A stretch of 64,000 nt of DNA from Actinomycetes bacterium (GTDB lineage: Bacteria > Actinomycetota > Actinomycetes > S36-B12), in the NCBI GenBank assembly GCA_024641635.1, contig JAHECS010000002.1, positions 1 through 64,000 of the forward strand. The letters are read 5' to 3'. Positions within the stretch are counted from its first letter, which is position 1; every line of letters begins with the position of its first letter. Shown here piece by piece: positions 20,881-29,414 of this stretch. The notes under the pieces are model-generated. The model saw nothing but the letters and a program-made list of their open reading frames with translations, was not told the DNA's origin and searched no databases. The position numbers and the translations under genes are program-made.

Positions 20881-21723
20881 CTACTCCGGGGTGAGGGTGA
20901 AGTCGAAGTCGCAGACCCGCACCCCATCGGGGCCTGGGACGAAGTCGGCCATGAGCGACTCCTTCACCCCGAACACGGTGTCGGAGTCGAGGTAGTCGCT
21001 CTCGCGATCGAACACGTGCGTCGTCAACGGCGAGAAGCCGTCGGCCGACACCTTGGCGTGGATGTGCGCGGCGCGCCACTCATGCCGTCCGGTGTCCCTC
21101 AGCAGATGACCGACCGGCCCGTCGTTCGGGATGGGGTACGGCACCGGACGGACGGTGCGGACCTCGTAGCGGCCCTGCTCGTCGGTCCGGAACCGACCAC
21201 GGAGGTTCGTCGCCGGCTGGATACCGGGCTGCTGCACCGCGTAGAAGCCGGTGGCGGCGTTGTGCCAGATGTCCACCACCGCGCCGGAGATCGGGCGGCC
21301 CTCCTGGTCCCGGACGGTCCCTCGCAGCACCGTCGCCTGACCCCCGTCGTCGTACTCCACGATCGAGTCGCCGTTCTCGCGCCACGGGGATTCGGGCACG
21401 TAGAAGGGCCCCAGGATCGTCGGCTCGGTGGCCAGTGACTCGACGTCAGAGTGGTTGATCAGGTCGACGAGCGACGAGAGGCCCAGGGTGTCGGACAGCA
21501 GGATGAACTCCTGACGCACGTCGTCGCACATGTGACCGGTGTCGGTCAGGAAGCGGATCCCCGTGAGCCACTCGTCGTCGGTGAGGCGCACCTCCTTGGC
21601 GAACTCATGCAGATGACGCACGAGGGCCTGCATGACCTCCCGTAGCCGTGGATCGGCCGTCGCGTCCAGCCGCCGGACGACCTCGTCGGTCAGCTCGTCC
21701 TCGGTCATGTGCTCGTGGGTCAC
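20881..21723 (-). CDS. Intradiol ring-cleavage dioxygenase, probable hydroxyquinol 1,2-dioxygenase
   Basis: The 280-residue protein has the helical N-terminal dimerisation domain of catechol/hydroxyquinol dioxygenases (GHMCDDVRQEFILLSDTLGL) and the Fe(III) ligands Y161 (TGFYAVQ), Y196 (PYPIPNDGPVG), H220 and H222 (AAHIHAKV). The GPFYVPESP and PYPIPNDGPVG motifs are closer to hydroxyquinol 1,2-dioxygenases (HapG/PnpG-like) than to catechol enzymes. It would open hydroxyquinol to maleylacetate, which the reductase in the same cluster uses. The GTG at 21723 has AAGGAG 6 nt upstream and overlaps the livM stop by GTGA; an ATG at 21708 is the alternative. It is the last gene of the operon. Confidence 0.88.
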   Translation of the reverse strand: MTHEHMTEDELTDEVVRRLDATADPRLREVMQALVRHLHEFAKEVRLTDDEWLTGIRFLTDTGHMCDDVRQEFILLSDTLGLSSLVDLINHSDVESLATEPTILGPFYVPESPWRENGDSIVEYDDGGQATVLRGTVRDQEGRPISGAVVDIWHNAATGFYAVQQPGIQPATNLRGRFRTDEQGRYEVRTVRPVPYPIPNDGPVGHLLRDTGRHEWRAAHIHAKVSADGFSPLTTHVFDRESDYLDSDTVFGVKESLMADFVPGPDGVRVCDFDFTLTPE

Positions 21724-22805
21724 GTCGGCTCCTTCGGGTCGGGCTCACCGTCGGCGTGGTCCGGCGACGGTGGGTGCAGGGCGAAGCGTTCCAGTGGGCT
21801 GACCAGCCGGTAGCCGACCGGGAAGAGCCTGATGCGCCCGTTGCCGGAGATCAGTCCCCAGATGCCACGTGGGAGGAACAGCGTGATGACGATGGCGAGG
21901 ACGCCGATGATGACGAGGTACCACGTGCCCAGGTCCGACAGCCACTGCTGCAGTCCGAAGAACACGATGGCGCCGACGATCGGCCCCTCGATGCTCCCCA
22001 GGCCCCCGATGACGACCATGAAGATCATGAAGGCGGACAGGTTCACCGAGTAGATCGATTCGGGCGTTATGCGCAGCGTGTTGGCGGCGATCATCCCTCC
22101 GGCCAGGGCGCACCCCATCGCCGAGATGACGAACACGAACCTCTTCGACCGCGTGACCCGCACGCCCAGCGAGGAGGCGGCCACCGAGTCGTCGCGGATC
22201 GCGGTGAACCCCAGGCCCAGGCGCGACCGCATGACGAAGTAGGTGACGCCCACCGCCAGGACGACGGCGATGAGGGACAGCCAGTACACGTAGGCGATGC
22301 GGCGCCCCGGGGAGAGCTCGGTCAGGGAGGTCAGGGACAGGCCTGAGCCCGCCCCCAGCGCGTCGATCTGCATGGTGATCTGCTTGACGACCTCGGCGAT
22401 GACCCACGTGCCGATCGCGAAGTAGCCGCCGACCAGGCGGAAGGCGAGGAACGAGATCGGGATGGACAGCAGTCCGGCGATGACGACCGCGAGGGGCACG
22501 GCGACGAAGGGATCCAGCCCGATCGTGTCGGCGAGGTAGACCAGCCCGTAGGCGCCGATTCCCACATACGCCTGCTGCCCGACCGACACCATGCCGCCGT
22601 ACCCGGCGAGCAGGTTCCACATGGTGGCGAGCACGATGAGCGAGAACAGGGTCACGAGTTGCTGCTGCGTCCCGCGCTCGACCAGGTAGGGCGCCGCCGC
22701 GAGCACGAGGAGCACCGGGATGGCGATCCCGAGACCTGCCCACGAGGACTTCGTCGCCCGCTTGACCTTGACGTGCTGCGTCACGGTCGCATGTGCCGTG
22801 GTCAT
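21720..22805 (-). CDS. livM: Branched-chain amino-acid-type ABC permease, LivM-like
   Basis: This 361-residue integral membrane protein has the LivM pattern: NLLAGYGGMVSVGQQAYVGI, GYFAIGTWVIAEVVKQI and GGLGSIEGPIVGAIVFFGLQ, the last being the cytoplasmic EAA-like loop region. With LivH it forms the membrane channel of a HAAT-family importer. Its position inside the hydroquinone/hydroxyquinol cluster suggests uptake of an aromatic compound rather than amino acids. Both ends overlap neighbours by 4 nt (ATGA with livH, GTGA with the dioxygenase), so translation is coupled. A ~40-residue hydrophilic C-terminal tail follows the last helix. Confidence 0.9.
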   Translation of the reverse strand: MTTAHATVTQHVKVKRATKSSWAGLGIAIPVLLVLAAAPYLVERGTQQQLVTLFSLIVLATMWNLLAGYGGMVSVGQQAYVGIGAYGLVYLADTIGLDPFVAVPLAVVIAGLLSIPISFLAFRLVGGYFAIGTWVIAEVVKQITMQIDALGAGSGLSLTSLTELSPGRRIAYVYWLSLIAVVLAVGVTYFVMRSRLGLGFTAIRDDSVAASSLGVRVTRSKRFVFVISAMGCALAGGMIAANTLRITPESIYSVNLSAFMIFMVVIGGLGSIEGPIVGAIVFFGLQQWLSDLGTWYLVIIGVLAIVITLFLPRGIWGLISGNGRIRLFPVGYRLVSPLERFALHPPSPDHADGEPDPKEPT

Positions 22806-23671
22806 GTCGTCACCGCCTTCGGCAGGAGCCCCTGTGGTCGGAAGGCAAGGATGGCGAGGAACACCAGGTTGCCGATCAGCAGTCCGTAGGCCGGGTTGAT
22901 CTGGTTCCCGACCGCCTGCGCGACGCCCAGCACGATGCCTCCGACGAGCGTCCCCCACAGCGATCCGAGGCCGCCGATGATGACGGCCTCGAAGGCGAAG
23001 ATGAGCACGAGGTCGCCGTAGGTGGGACTGAACTGGGTCTTCATGCCGATGAACATGCCGGCCAGCCCGACCGTCGCCAGCGCGAGCGCCGTCGACAGGG
23101 CGTACACCTGCCGGTTGTCGATGCCCATGAGCTTGACCGTGTCGGGATCGTCGCTGGCCGCCCGCATGGCGCGACCGAGGGGCGCCGTGTTGAGGAAGAT
23201 CTGCACCCCCGCGATGACGAGCACGCCCACGACGAAGGTGACGATCGGGAACACCCCGATGTAGATGTCCTCCGAGATCTGGATGCTGTTCGTGCCGAGG
23301 GAGCCGATCTGGATGCTTCGGGTGTCGGCGGTGAAGAACTCCTGCAGGAGCTGGGTCAGCACGACGGCGAGGCCGAACGCGACGAGCAGCGGTGCCAGTC
23401 CGCCCTTGCTCAGTGCGCGGTTGAACAGCCCCCACTGGAGCACGTAGCCGATGAGCGCCATCACGGGCACGACGATGAGCACGGCCAGGAACCAGGGAAC
23501 GTCGAACGAGTCCACCATCACGTACCCGAGGTAGGCGGCCAGAACCGCGAGCACGCCATGCGCCAGGTTCACGATCCGCATGACGCCGAACATCAGCGAC
23601 AGACCGGCCGCGAGGAGCGCGTAGAGGCCACCGAGGAGCACCCCCTGGATGACCGCATTGAGCCACTGCAT
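22802..23671 (-). CDS. livH: Branched-chain amino-acid-type ABC permease, LivH-like
   Basis: The 289-residue permease starts MQWLNAVIQGVLLGGLYALL, the standard LivH opening, and contains NLAHGVLAVLAAYLGY, GIDNRQVYALSTALALATVG and the loop GGLGSLWGTLVGGIVLG. It forms the transmembrane core with LivM. The ATG at 23671 has GGGAGA upstream and lies 9 nt after the livF stop. It overlaps livM by 4 nt. The substrate is inferred from the surrounding degradation genes to be an aromatic acid or a related compound. Confidence 0.92.
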   Translation of the reverse strand: MQWLNAVIQGVLLGGLYALLAAGLSLMFGVMRIVNLAHGVLAVLAAYLGYVMVDSFDVPWFLAVLIVVPVMALIGYVLQWGLFNRALSKGGLAPLLVAFGLAVVLTQLLQEFFTADTRSIQIGSLGTNSIQISEDIYIGVFPIVTFVVGVLVIAGVQIFLNTAPLGRAMRAASDDPDTVKLMGIDNRQVYALSTALALATVGLAGMFIGMKTQFSPTYGDLVLIFAFEAVIIGGLGSLWGTLVGGIVLGVAQAVGNQINPAYGLLIGNLVFLAILAFRPQGLLPKAVTT

Positions 23672-23680
23672 GGAATCTCC

Positions 23681-24379
23681 CTAGATACCGAAGTAGGCCG
23701 ATGCGACCTGGTCGCGGGTGAGCGTGGACGGGGCTCCCTCGAGGACGGTCCGTCCCTCGAGAAGGCACTGGACACGGTCGGCGACGCGCATGGACTGGTT
23801 GACGTCCTGCTCGACCACCAGCACCGTCGTGCCCTGCGAGGTGATGGTCGGCAGCGCGGCGTAGATCTGCTCCACCACGACTGGCGCCAGGCCGAGCGAG
23901 ACCTCGTCGAGGAGCAGCAGCCGAGGGTTGCTCATCAGCGCGCGGCCGATCGCAGCGGCCTGCTGCTCACCACCGGACAGGTTCACGCCGAGTCGATCCC
24001 GTCGGTCGGCGACGAGGGGGAAGGCTTCGTAGACCGACGCCAGGTTCCACGGGCCCTTGCGCTTGGTGTGGGCACCGACCTTGAGGTTCTCCTCGACGGT
24101 CAGGCTGCGGAAGATGCGGCGGCCCTCCGGAGTGAGGGCGATTCCCAGGGGCACCCGCTTGTGCGCCGGCATGCGCGCGATGCTCGTGCCGTCGAACTGG
24201 ATGTCCCCGGCCGTGGGGGTGAGCAGTCCGGAGATGGTCTTCAGCAGGGTGGACTTGCCGGCTCCGTTGGCCCCGATGACCGCGAGCGTCTCGCCCTCGT
24301 TGAGGTGCAGGTCGAGCCCGTAGATCGCCTGGAAGTCCCCGTAGTGGACGTCGAGGTCGGTGATGCTCAGCAGGCTCAC
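23681..24379 (-). CDS. livF: ABC transporter ATP-binding protein, LivF-like
   Basis: This 232-residue ATPase has Walker A GANGAGKST, signature LSGGEQQAAAIGRAL, Walker B LLLLDEVSLGLAP and the switch histidine replaced by VVEQD (a Gln at the usual His position in many LivF proteins). The LivF-specific TPEGRRIFRSLTVEENL is present. With LivG it energises the LivHM permease. The GTG start at 24379 overlaps the livG stop by GTGA, which argues against the longer in-frame extension upstream. Confidence 0.92.
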   Translation of the reverse strand: MSLLSITDLDVHYGDFQAIYGLDLHLNEGETLAVIGANGAGKSTLLKTISGLLTPTAGDIQFDGTSIARMPAHKRVPLGIALTPEGRRIFRSLTVEENLKVGAHTKRKGPWNLASVYEAFPLVADRRDRLGVNLSGGEQQAAAIGRALMSNPRLLLLDEVSLGLAPVVVEQIYAALPTITSQGTTVLVVEQDVNQSMRVADRVQCLLEGRTVLEGAPSTLTRDQVASAYFGI

Positions 24380-25116
24380 GACGCCTCGCCCATGTCGAAC
24401 GTGGATCCGAGGTACACCTCGATGACCTCGGGGCTCCTCATGACCTCCTGCGGGTCGCCGAGCGCGAGGACCTTCCCGAAGGCGAGGCACATGAGCTCGT
24501 CGACGACCGCGAGGAGCGCGTGCACGATGTGCTCGATCCAGATCACGGTGACGCCCGAGTCGCGCAGGCCCTTGATCATCTCGATCAGCGGCGGCAGCTC
24601 CTTCTCCGTCAGGCCGCCGGCGATCTCGTCGAGCAGGATCAGCCGCGGACTCGTCGCCAGGGCGCGGGCGAGTTCGAGCCGCTTGCGGTCGAGCAGGCGC
24701 AGCTGGCCCGCAGGCACGTCCGACAGCGGCAGCAGGCCGGTGATCTCCAGCGCCTCGGCGGTCGTGTCGTACCCGGCCTGGCCGTGACTGTCGCCGCCGA
24801 ACGCCGCCCCGACGTACACGTTCTCGAAGACCGTCATGTCCACGAACGGGCGCGGGATCTGGAACGACCGAGCAATGCCCAGCTCGCTCCGGGCTCCCGG
24901 GGAGATCTTGGTGATGTCCTTGCCGTCGAAGACGATCGCTCCCGCGTCGGCCGGAAGCACGCCGGTGATGAGGGACAGCAGGGTCGACTTCCCCGCCCCG
25001 TTCGGGCCCACGATCCCGAGGGCCGAGCCCTCCTCGACGGTGAACGACACGTCCTCAGCCGTGATGACCTTGCCGAACCGCTTCGACAGGCCCGCCACCT
25101 CAAGGATGGGCGCCAT
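24376..25116 (-). CDS. livG: ABC transporter ATP-binding protein, LivG-like
   Basis: The 246-residue ATPase has Walker A GPNGAGKST, the LivG feature GIARSFQIPRPFVDMTVFEN, and Walker B LILLDEIAGGLTEKE followed by WIEHIVHALL with the H-loop. The usual LSGG signature is replaced by AGQLRLLDRKRLELARAL, a divergent C-loop (canonical LivG has LSYGQQRRLEIARAL). If functional, the LivF signature must support the other ATP site. The ATG at 25116 has GGAGGAAG directly upstream. A strong hairpin separates it from the upstream binding-protein gene. Confidence 0.9.
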   Translation of the reverse strand: MAPILEVAGLSKRFGKVITAEDVSFTVEEGSALGIVGPNGAGKSTLLSLITGVLPADAGAIVFDGKDITKISPGARSELGIARSFQIPRPFVDMTVFENVYVGAAFGGDSHGQAGYDTTAEALEITGLLPLSDVPAGQLRLLDRKRLELARALATSPRLILLDEIAGGLTEKELPPLIEMIKGLRDSGVTVIWIEHIVHALLAVVDELMCLAFGKVLALGDPQEVMRSPEVIEVYLGSTFDMGEAS

Positions 25117-25137
25117 TCTTCCTCCTGCGGGGTGCAT

Positions 25138-25167
25138 GGTGGGGGCGGCCCGAGGGCCGCCCCCACC
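25138..25167 (-). terminator. Strong hairpin between binding-protein gene and livG
   Basis: A perfect 14-bp inverted repeat (GGTGGGGGCGGCCC and its complement) lies 12 nt downstream of the binding-protein stop and 22 nt upstream of livG, with no T tract. Inside an operon such a structure usually causes partial termination or protects the upstream mRNA end. This would give more binding protein than transporter, as known for other ABC operons. The effect here is inferred. Confidence 0.75.
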
Positions 25168-25179
25168 GTAGGGGCACGG

Positions 25180-26526
25180 CTAGCTGAGAGGCTCGACCTT
25201 TCCGCCAAGCGGAACCTCCGGAGCCAGCGAGTTGGACACGATGACGATCTCCCACGGGAACTCGCCACCGTCCGTCATCCGCCACTGGCCGCCCGTGAGC
25301 GGTGTCTTGGAGACGTTCGGCACCGGACCGGAGGTCCAGTCGAGCGGCCCGACGACCGTGTCGACCTTGAGGGTCGCCAACGCCGCCGACACGGCCTCCT
25401 TGTCGGGGCCACCGGCCGCGATCACCACGGCCTGCATGACCTCGAACAGCGCCTCGGAGAAGCCGATCGGCTGCGTCCACTGCTTGCCCGTGGCATCGGT
25501 GTAGCCCTGGGCGAGCTCGGCAGCTGACTGGCCGGTGAGGCTCGAGGAGAACGGGTAGTTCGGCGTCCACCAGACCTCGGATCCGAGGTTCTGGCCGATG
25601 TCGCCGAGTGCCTCCATGGATGCCGGGAAGAGCAGCGCCTTGCCGATGGTCGCGATCTTCGGGTTGAAGCCCTGCTGCTTGGCCTGCTTCCAGAAGGTGG
25701 TGAAGTCCGGCGGGATCGGGACGCCGGTGAGGATCTCGTCACCGCTCTTCTTGTACGCCGAGATCTGCGCCGAGAAGTCCTGGGTGCCGTTCGGGTACAG
25801 GCCGGGGTCGTTGACCGTGTAGCCCTGCTCCTTGGTCAGATCCGGGAACGCACCGCTCCAGGCCTGGCCGTCCGGGTCGTTCGGGAACAGTCCGGCCACC
25901 TTCTTGTTGGTGTCGAGCTGACCCCACATGTCCTGGTAGACGGCCGCGACGTCCTCGAGACCCCAGAAGAAGTGGTAGGTGTACTTGAAGGGCACCGGGT
26001 TCGCCGGATCCTTCTGACGGCCGAAGAAGTACGGCTGCCAGGGTGCGTCGGAGGTGATGCAGGGGGTGGCGTTGGCCTCGCACTGATCGGCCACGGGGTT
26101 CGTGGTGTCGGGCGTGCCGTGGGCCATGACGATGTCGACGCCGTCCTGGTTGATCAGCTCTCCGGCGACCTCGCCGGCCCGCTTGGCGTCGGACTGCGAG
26201 TCCTTGAGGACGATCTCCACGTTGTAGCTGGTGCCCCCGGCCTCGATCGGGTTATCGGCGAACCATGCGCCCATGGTGTCGACGATCCACTGGTCCGGCT
26301 CGCCGAAGCCCGCGAGCGGTCCGGTCAGCGGCGAGACGAATCCCACCTTGATGGTGCCGCTGGCCGCTGGGGCCTCGCTCCCGCCGGAGGCGGCAGCACT
26401 CGGCTGTGCGGCCGCCGAGCTGGCCGCGGAATCCGTCGACCCTTCGTCGAGGTTCCCGCACGCCGTCGCAAGCAGGCCGACGGTGGCAACGGCCGCCACG
26501 ACCCGCATCGATCGCGCAATCTTCAT
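25180..26526 (-). CDS. HAAT-family substrate-binding lipoprotein
   Basis: The 448-residue protein has a lipoprotein signal peptide with C23 in the lipobox (LLATAC) and a Ser/Ala-rich linker. A type I periplasmic-binding (Leu/Ile/Val-type) domain starts at IKVGFVSPLTGPLAGFGE. The segments QCEANATPCITSDAPWQPYFFG and TYHFFWGLED are typical of binding proteins linked to aromatic catabolism. It should capture the substrate outside the membrane and deliver it to LivHMGF. GGAG lies 7 nt upstream of the ATG. A near-identical paralogue is encoded at 58990-60342. Confidence 0.92.
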   Translation of the reverse strand: MKIARSMRVVAAVATVGLLATACGNLDEGSTDSAASSAAAQPSAAASGGSEAPAASGTIKVGFVSPLTGPLAGFGEPDQWIVDTMGAWFADNPIEAGGTSYNVEIVLKDSQSDAKRAGEVAGELINQDGVDIVMAHGTPDTTNPVADQCEANATPCITSDAPWQPYFFGRQKDPANPVPFKYTYHFFWGLEDVAAVYQDMWGQLDTNKKVAGLFPNDPDGQAWSGAFPDLTKEQGYTVNDPGLYPNGTQDFSAQISAYKKSGDEILTGVPIPPDFTTFWKQAKQQGFNPKIATIGKALLFPASMEALGDIGQNLGSEVWWTPNYPFSSSLTGQSAAELAQGYTDATGKQWTQPIGFSEALFEVMQAVVIAAGGPDKEAVSAALATLKVDTVVGPLDWTSGPVPNVSKTPLTGGQWRMTDGGEFPWEIVIVSNSLAPEVPLGGKVEPLS

Positions 26527-26635
26527 CTGCACTCCTTCACAGCGGCCCCTGCGGGAACCGCACCCGATCCGACGCCCATCTCGGACGCCGGCTGCCTGCC
26601 CAGCGGGCCATGACATTGCTGCCCACTGGTCCTAC

Positions 26636-26679
26636 TTTCTCCCACATTTTGGTCGTTTCGTCCTGCATCGTGGGAGAAA
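26636..26679 (-). promoter_or_regulatory. 10-bp inverted repeat upstream of binding-protein gene
   Basis: TTTCTCCCAC (26636-26645) and its exact complement GTGGGAGAAA (26670-26679) flank 24 nt in the 168-nt gap between the maleylacetate reductase stop and the binding-protein start. The gap is the largest within the operon. The repeat could form an RNA hairpin or be an operator for a promoter dedicated to the transporter genes. A TCGTTTCGT direct repeat overlaps it. No regulator can be assigned. Confidence 0.45.
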
Positions 26680-26694
26680 TGTGATCGTTTCGTG

Positions 26695-27783
26695 TCATAC
26701 CGTTCCCGCCCCGGGACGTTCCCCGGACAGGGCCGCGGCGAGCAGCCCCCGGACGCCCTCGACATCGACGGGACGCGGGTTCGTGGGACGTGCCGACGCG
26801 ACGATGCCGGCCGCCTCGTCGACGTCCTCTGCTCGGAAGCCGATCTCCGCGAGGGAGGTGGGGGCGTCGATGGCGCGCGCGAGGTCCCACACTCCCTGCG
26901 CCGCGTCCGTGCACGGGATCCCGCCCGCGTTCAGCGCCCGGACGATGCCGGCCATCGCCGCCGGCGCGTGCTCGGCGTTGAACGCCGTCGCGTAGGCGAT
27001 GACCGCCGAGTGCGACGGCGCATGCGGGAGGTCATAGGTGCCGCCCAGGGTGTGGCAGATCTTGTGGTGGACTCCCATCCCCGTCGTCCCGAGGGTCCAG
27101 CCGGCGAGCCAGGCTCCGTAGAGGGCGTCGCCACGGGCGACCAGGTCGGTCGGGTCCGCGACGACCCGCGGCAGGGAGCTGGCCAGCGCGCGAACCCCCT
27201 CCTCCGCCTGGAGGAAGGAGATCGGCGAGACGCCTGGGGCATACAGCCCCTCCACGAGGTGGGCGATCGCGTTCATCCCGCTGGCCGCCGAGATCTGCAC
27301 CGGCAGGCTCACGCTGAGCTCCGGGTCGTAGACGACCGTGCGCGGGAGCACCCGGACATCGCGCCCGGTCGTCTTGCGGTTGCCCTCGGTCAGGCCCCAG
27401 ATGCTCGTCATCTCGGATCCGGCATAGGTCGTCGGCACCGCGAGGATGGGCAGACCTGTCTCCTTGGCAACCGCCTTCGCCATGCCGGTGGACGACCCTC
27501 CGCCGAGCGCGATGAGACCGTCCGCGCCAGCCGAGATCGCGACGTCGACCGCACGGGCGGCGATCTCCGCGGGGACGTGCATGACGACGTCGGTGAAGCG
27601 TGCCACGACACGGTCGCCCAGGGCCGAGGCGATCACCTCCGCGTACTGCGCCTCCGGCCCTCCCGAGACGAGCATGACGCGGGAGCAGCCCAGGCGGGCC
27701 AGCTCCTCGCCCACCGTCGCGATCGCCCCGTTGGCGAAGACGACACGAGCAGCGGGCACGTCGTGAACGAAGGCGTCGACCAT
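26695..27783 (-). CDS. Maleylacetate reductase
   Basis: This 362-residue member of the iron-type alcohol dehydrogenase superfamily matches maleylacetate reductases (MacA/HapF/PnpF). It has the nucleotide-binding GGGSSTGMAKAVA, the signature VPTTYAGSEMTSIWG, and MGVHHKICHTLGG with LPHAPSHSAV. It reduces maleylacetate to 3-oxoadipate with NAD(P)H, the step common to hydroquinone and hydroxyquinol degradation. The ATG at 27783 overlaps the stop of the CoA-transferase B gene by one base (TGATG), so the two are translationally coupled. Confidence 0.93.
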   Translation of the reverse strand: MVDAFVHDVPAARVVFANGAIATVGEELARLGCSRVMLVSGGPEAQYAEVIASALGDRVVARFTDVVMHVPAEIAARAVDVAISAGADGLIALGGGSSTGMAKAVAKETGLPILAVPTTYAGSEMTSIWGLTEGNRKTTGRDVRVLPRTVVYDPELSVSLPVQISAASGMNAIAHLVEGLYAPGVSPISFLQAEEGVRALASSLPRVVADPTDLVARGDALYGAWLAGWTLGTTGMGVHHKICHTLGGTYDLPHAPSHSAVIAYATAFNAEHAPAAMAGIVRALNAGGIPCTDAAQGVWDLARAIDAPTSLAEIGFRAEDVDEAAGIVASARPTNPRPVDVEGVRGLLAAALSGERPGAGTV

Positions 27784-28556
27784 CACGCCCCCGCAGTCAG
27801 GGCGCGGAGCGCGGCCAGCTCGTCGGCCGTCGGCAGCTCGGTCGTGACGAGGTCGGGCGAGACGCGCAGCGGCCAGCCGGTGGCGGCGATGGCCTCCTCC
27901 ACCGTGCGGCCGGGGTGCACCGCCGTGAGCACGAACTCGCCGGTCCCGGCCTCGGGGCGCAGAACCCCGATATCGGTGATGATCACCGTCGGCCCGCGAC
28001 CGGTCATCCCGAGCGCCTGCCGGGAGTCGCCGCCCTGGTAGTTGCCCACGCTCGTGCAGAAGTCGAGACGGTCCACGAACGCGCGCGGGTTCTGACGCAG
28101 CATGATGAAGGTCTGCTTCGCACTGGCGGCGATCTCCGGGGCGCCACCTGCTCCGGGCAGCCGGACCTTCGGGTGCTCGTAGTCGCCGACGACCGTCGTG
28201 TTGATGTTGCCGAAGCGATCGAGCTGCGCGGCGCCGAGGAAGCCGACGTCGATGCGTCCGGCCTGGAGCCAGTACGTGAAGATCTCCGGCACGGAGATGA
28301 CGACGTCGGCGGTGTCGGCGAGCTCGCCGTCGCCGATGGACAGAGGGGGTCGCGTCGGCTTGGCGCCGATGGTGCCCGATTCGTAGATGAGCACGGCGTT
28401 GGGTGCGTGCATGTGACGCGCGAGGTTGGCCGCGGTGCTGGGCAGACCGATGCCGACGAAGCAGACCACGCCGTCCGGCAGCTCGCGCGCCGCCACGACC
28501 GTCATGATCTCGTCCGTGGTCGCGGTCATCGCACCGTCCTCCGCCACCGCTGTCAT
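27783..28556 (-). CDS. catJ: 3-oxoadipate CoA-transferase, subunit B
   Basis: The 257-residue subunit has the CoA-transferase family I beta-subunit motifs: CFVGIGLPSTAANLARHMH, the active-site glutamate in LIYESGTIG, and GGAPEIAASAKQTFIM. Together with subunit A it moves CoA from succinyl-CoA to 3-oxoadipate. Most similar in style to the CatJ/glutaconate-type group. The ATG at 28556 overlaps the stop of subunit A by ATGA. Confidence 0.9.
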   Translation of the reverse strand: MTAVAEDGAMTATTDEIMTVVAARELPDGVVCFVGIGLPSTAANLARHMHAPNAVLIYESGTIGAKPTRPPLSIGDGELADTADVVISVPEIFTYWLQAGRIDVGFLGAAQLDRFGNINTTVVGDYEHPKVRLPGAGGAPEIAASAKQTFIMLRQNPRAFVDRLDFCTSVGNYQGGDSRQALGMTGRGPTVIITDIGVLRPEAGTGEFVLTAVHPGRTVEEAIAATGWPLRVSPDLVTTELPTADELAALRALTAGA

Positions 28557-29410
28557 GACACGACCGCCATGCCGCTGCGAACCATCGACAGGTGGTCGCT
28601 GAAGTCGCTGGTGCCTCGGATGTGATCGTCGACCCAGCGGGTGAAGGAGTCCCGGTCGCGGCTGATCTCGTCCCACTCCCGGTAGAAGGCGTTGTCACGC
28701 TCGTAGTAGCCGTGGGCGTACGACGGATGCGCCCCCGACGGCACGTGCGCTACCGCGGTGACGACCCAGGACGGAAGCATCACCGTGACGCGAGGGTCCA
28801 GCTCGTCGACGATCTCCTCGACCGTCACGATGCTGGCGCGCGACGCGAGCACGGTCTCCTTCTGCACCCCCTGGATGCCCCAGATGCCGACGTTGCCATG
28901 CTGATCCGCCTGTTGCGCGTGCACGATCCCCACGTCGGGACGCAGCGCGGGCAGCGCGGTGAGCTGCTCGCCGGTGAAGGGGCAGGTGATCGTGGCGATC
29001 GTGCTCGTGTGCTTGGCCAGGTCGGTCCCGACGTAGCCGCGCAGGACGCTGAACGGCAGCCCGCTCGCTCCGGCCACGTACCGGCCGGCCATCCCCGCGT
29101 GGCTGTGCTCCTCGATCTCGAGCGGATGCGGCCAGCCGTGCTCGACCGCGTCGCGGAAGCGGTGGAGGGACCCGACACCGGGATTGCCGCCCCAGGAGAA
29201 GATGAGCTTGCTGGCGCAGCCCGCCCCGATCATCTGGTCGTAGACCACGTCCGGGGTCATCCGCACGAGCGTCAGGTCGCGACGACCCTGGCGGATGATC
29301 TCGTGACCCGCTGCGAACGGGATGAGGTGCGTGAATCCCTCCAGCGCCACCGTGTCGCCGTCATGGACGAGGTCGGCCACCGCGTCGTGGAGCGTGGTGA
29401 TCTGCGCCAT
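28553..29410 (-). CDS. catI: 3-oxoadipate CoA-transferase, subunit A
   Basis: This 285-residue alpha subunit shows the CatI/glutaconate CoA-transferase pattern: DTVALEGFTHLIPFAAGHE, KLIFSWGGNPGVGSLHRF, and the C-terminal SYAHGYYERDNAFYREW that is typical of CatI. It forms the active transferase with the overlapping subunit B. The ATG at 29410 sits 4 nt after the aldehyde dehydrogenase stop, with GAGGGG within the end of that gene as ribosome-binding site. Confidence 0.9.
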   Translation of the reverse strand: MAQITTLHDAVADLVHDGDTVALEGFTHLIPFAAGHEIIRQGRRDLTLVRMTPDVVYDQMIGAGCASKLIFSWGGNPGVGSLHRFRDAVEHGWPHPLEIEEHSHAGMAGRYVAGASGLPFSVLRGYVGTDLAKHTSTIATITCPFTGEQLTALPALRPDVGIVHAQQADQHGNVGIWGIQGVQKETVLASRASIVTVEEIVDELDPRVTVMLPSWVVTAVAHVPSGAHPSYAHGYYERDNAFYREWDEISRDRDSFTRWVDDHIRGTSDFSDHLSMVRSGMAVVS

Positions 29411-29414
29411 CCCG

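Noticed and set aside
22793-24787. 664-residue plus-strand frame opposite livH/livF
   Set aside because: Antisense shadow of two well-supported ABC genes; composition is low-complexity.
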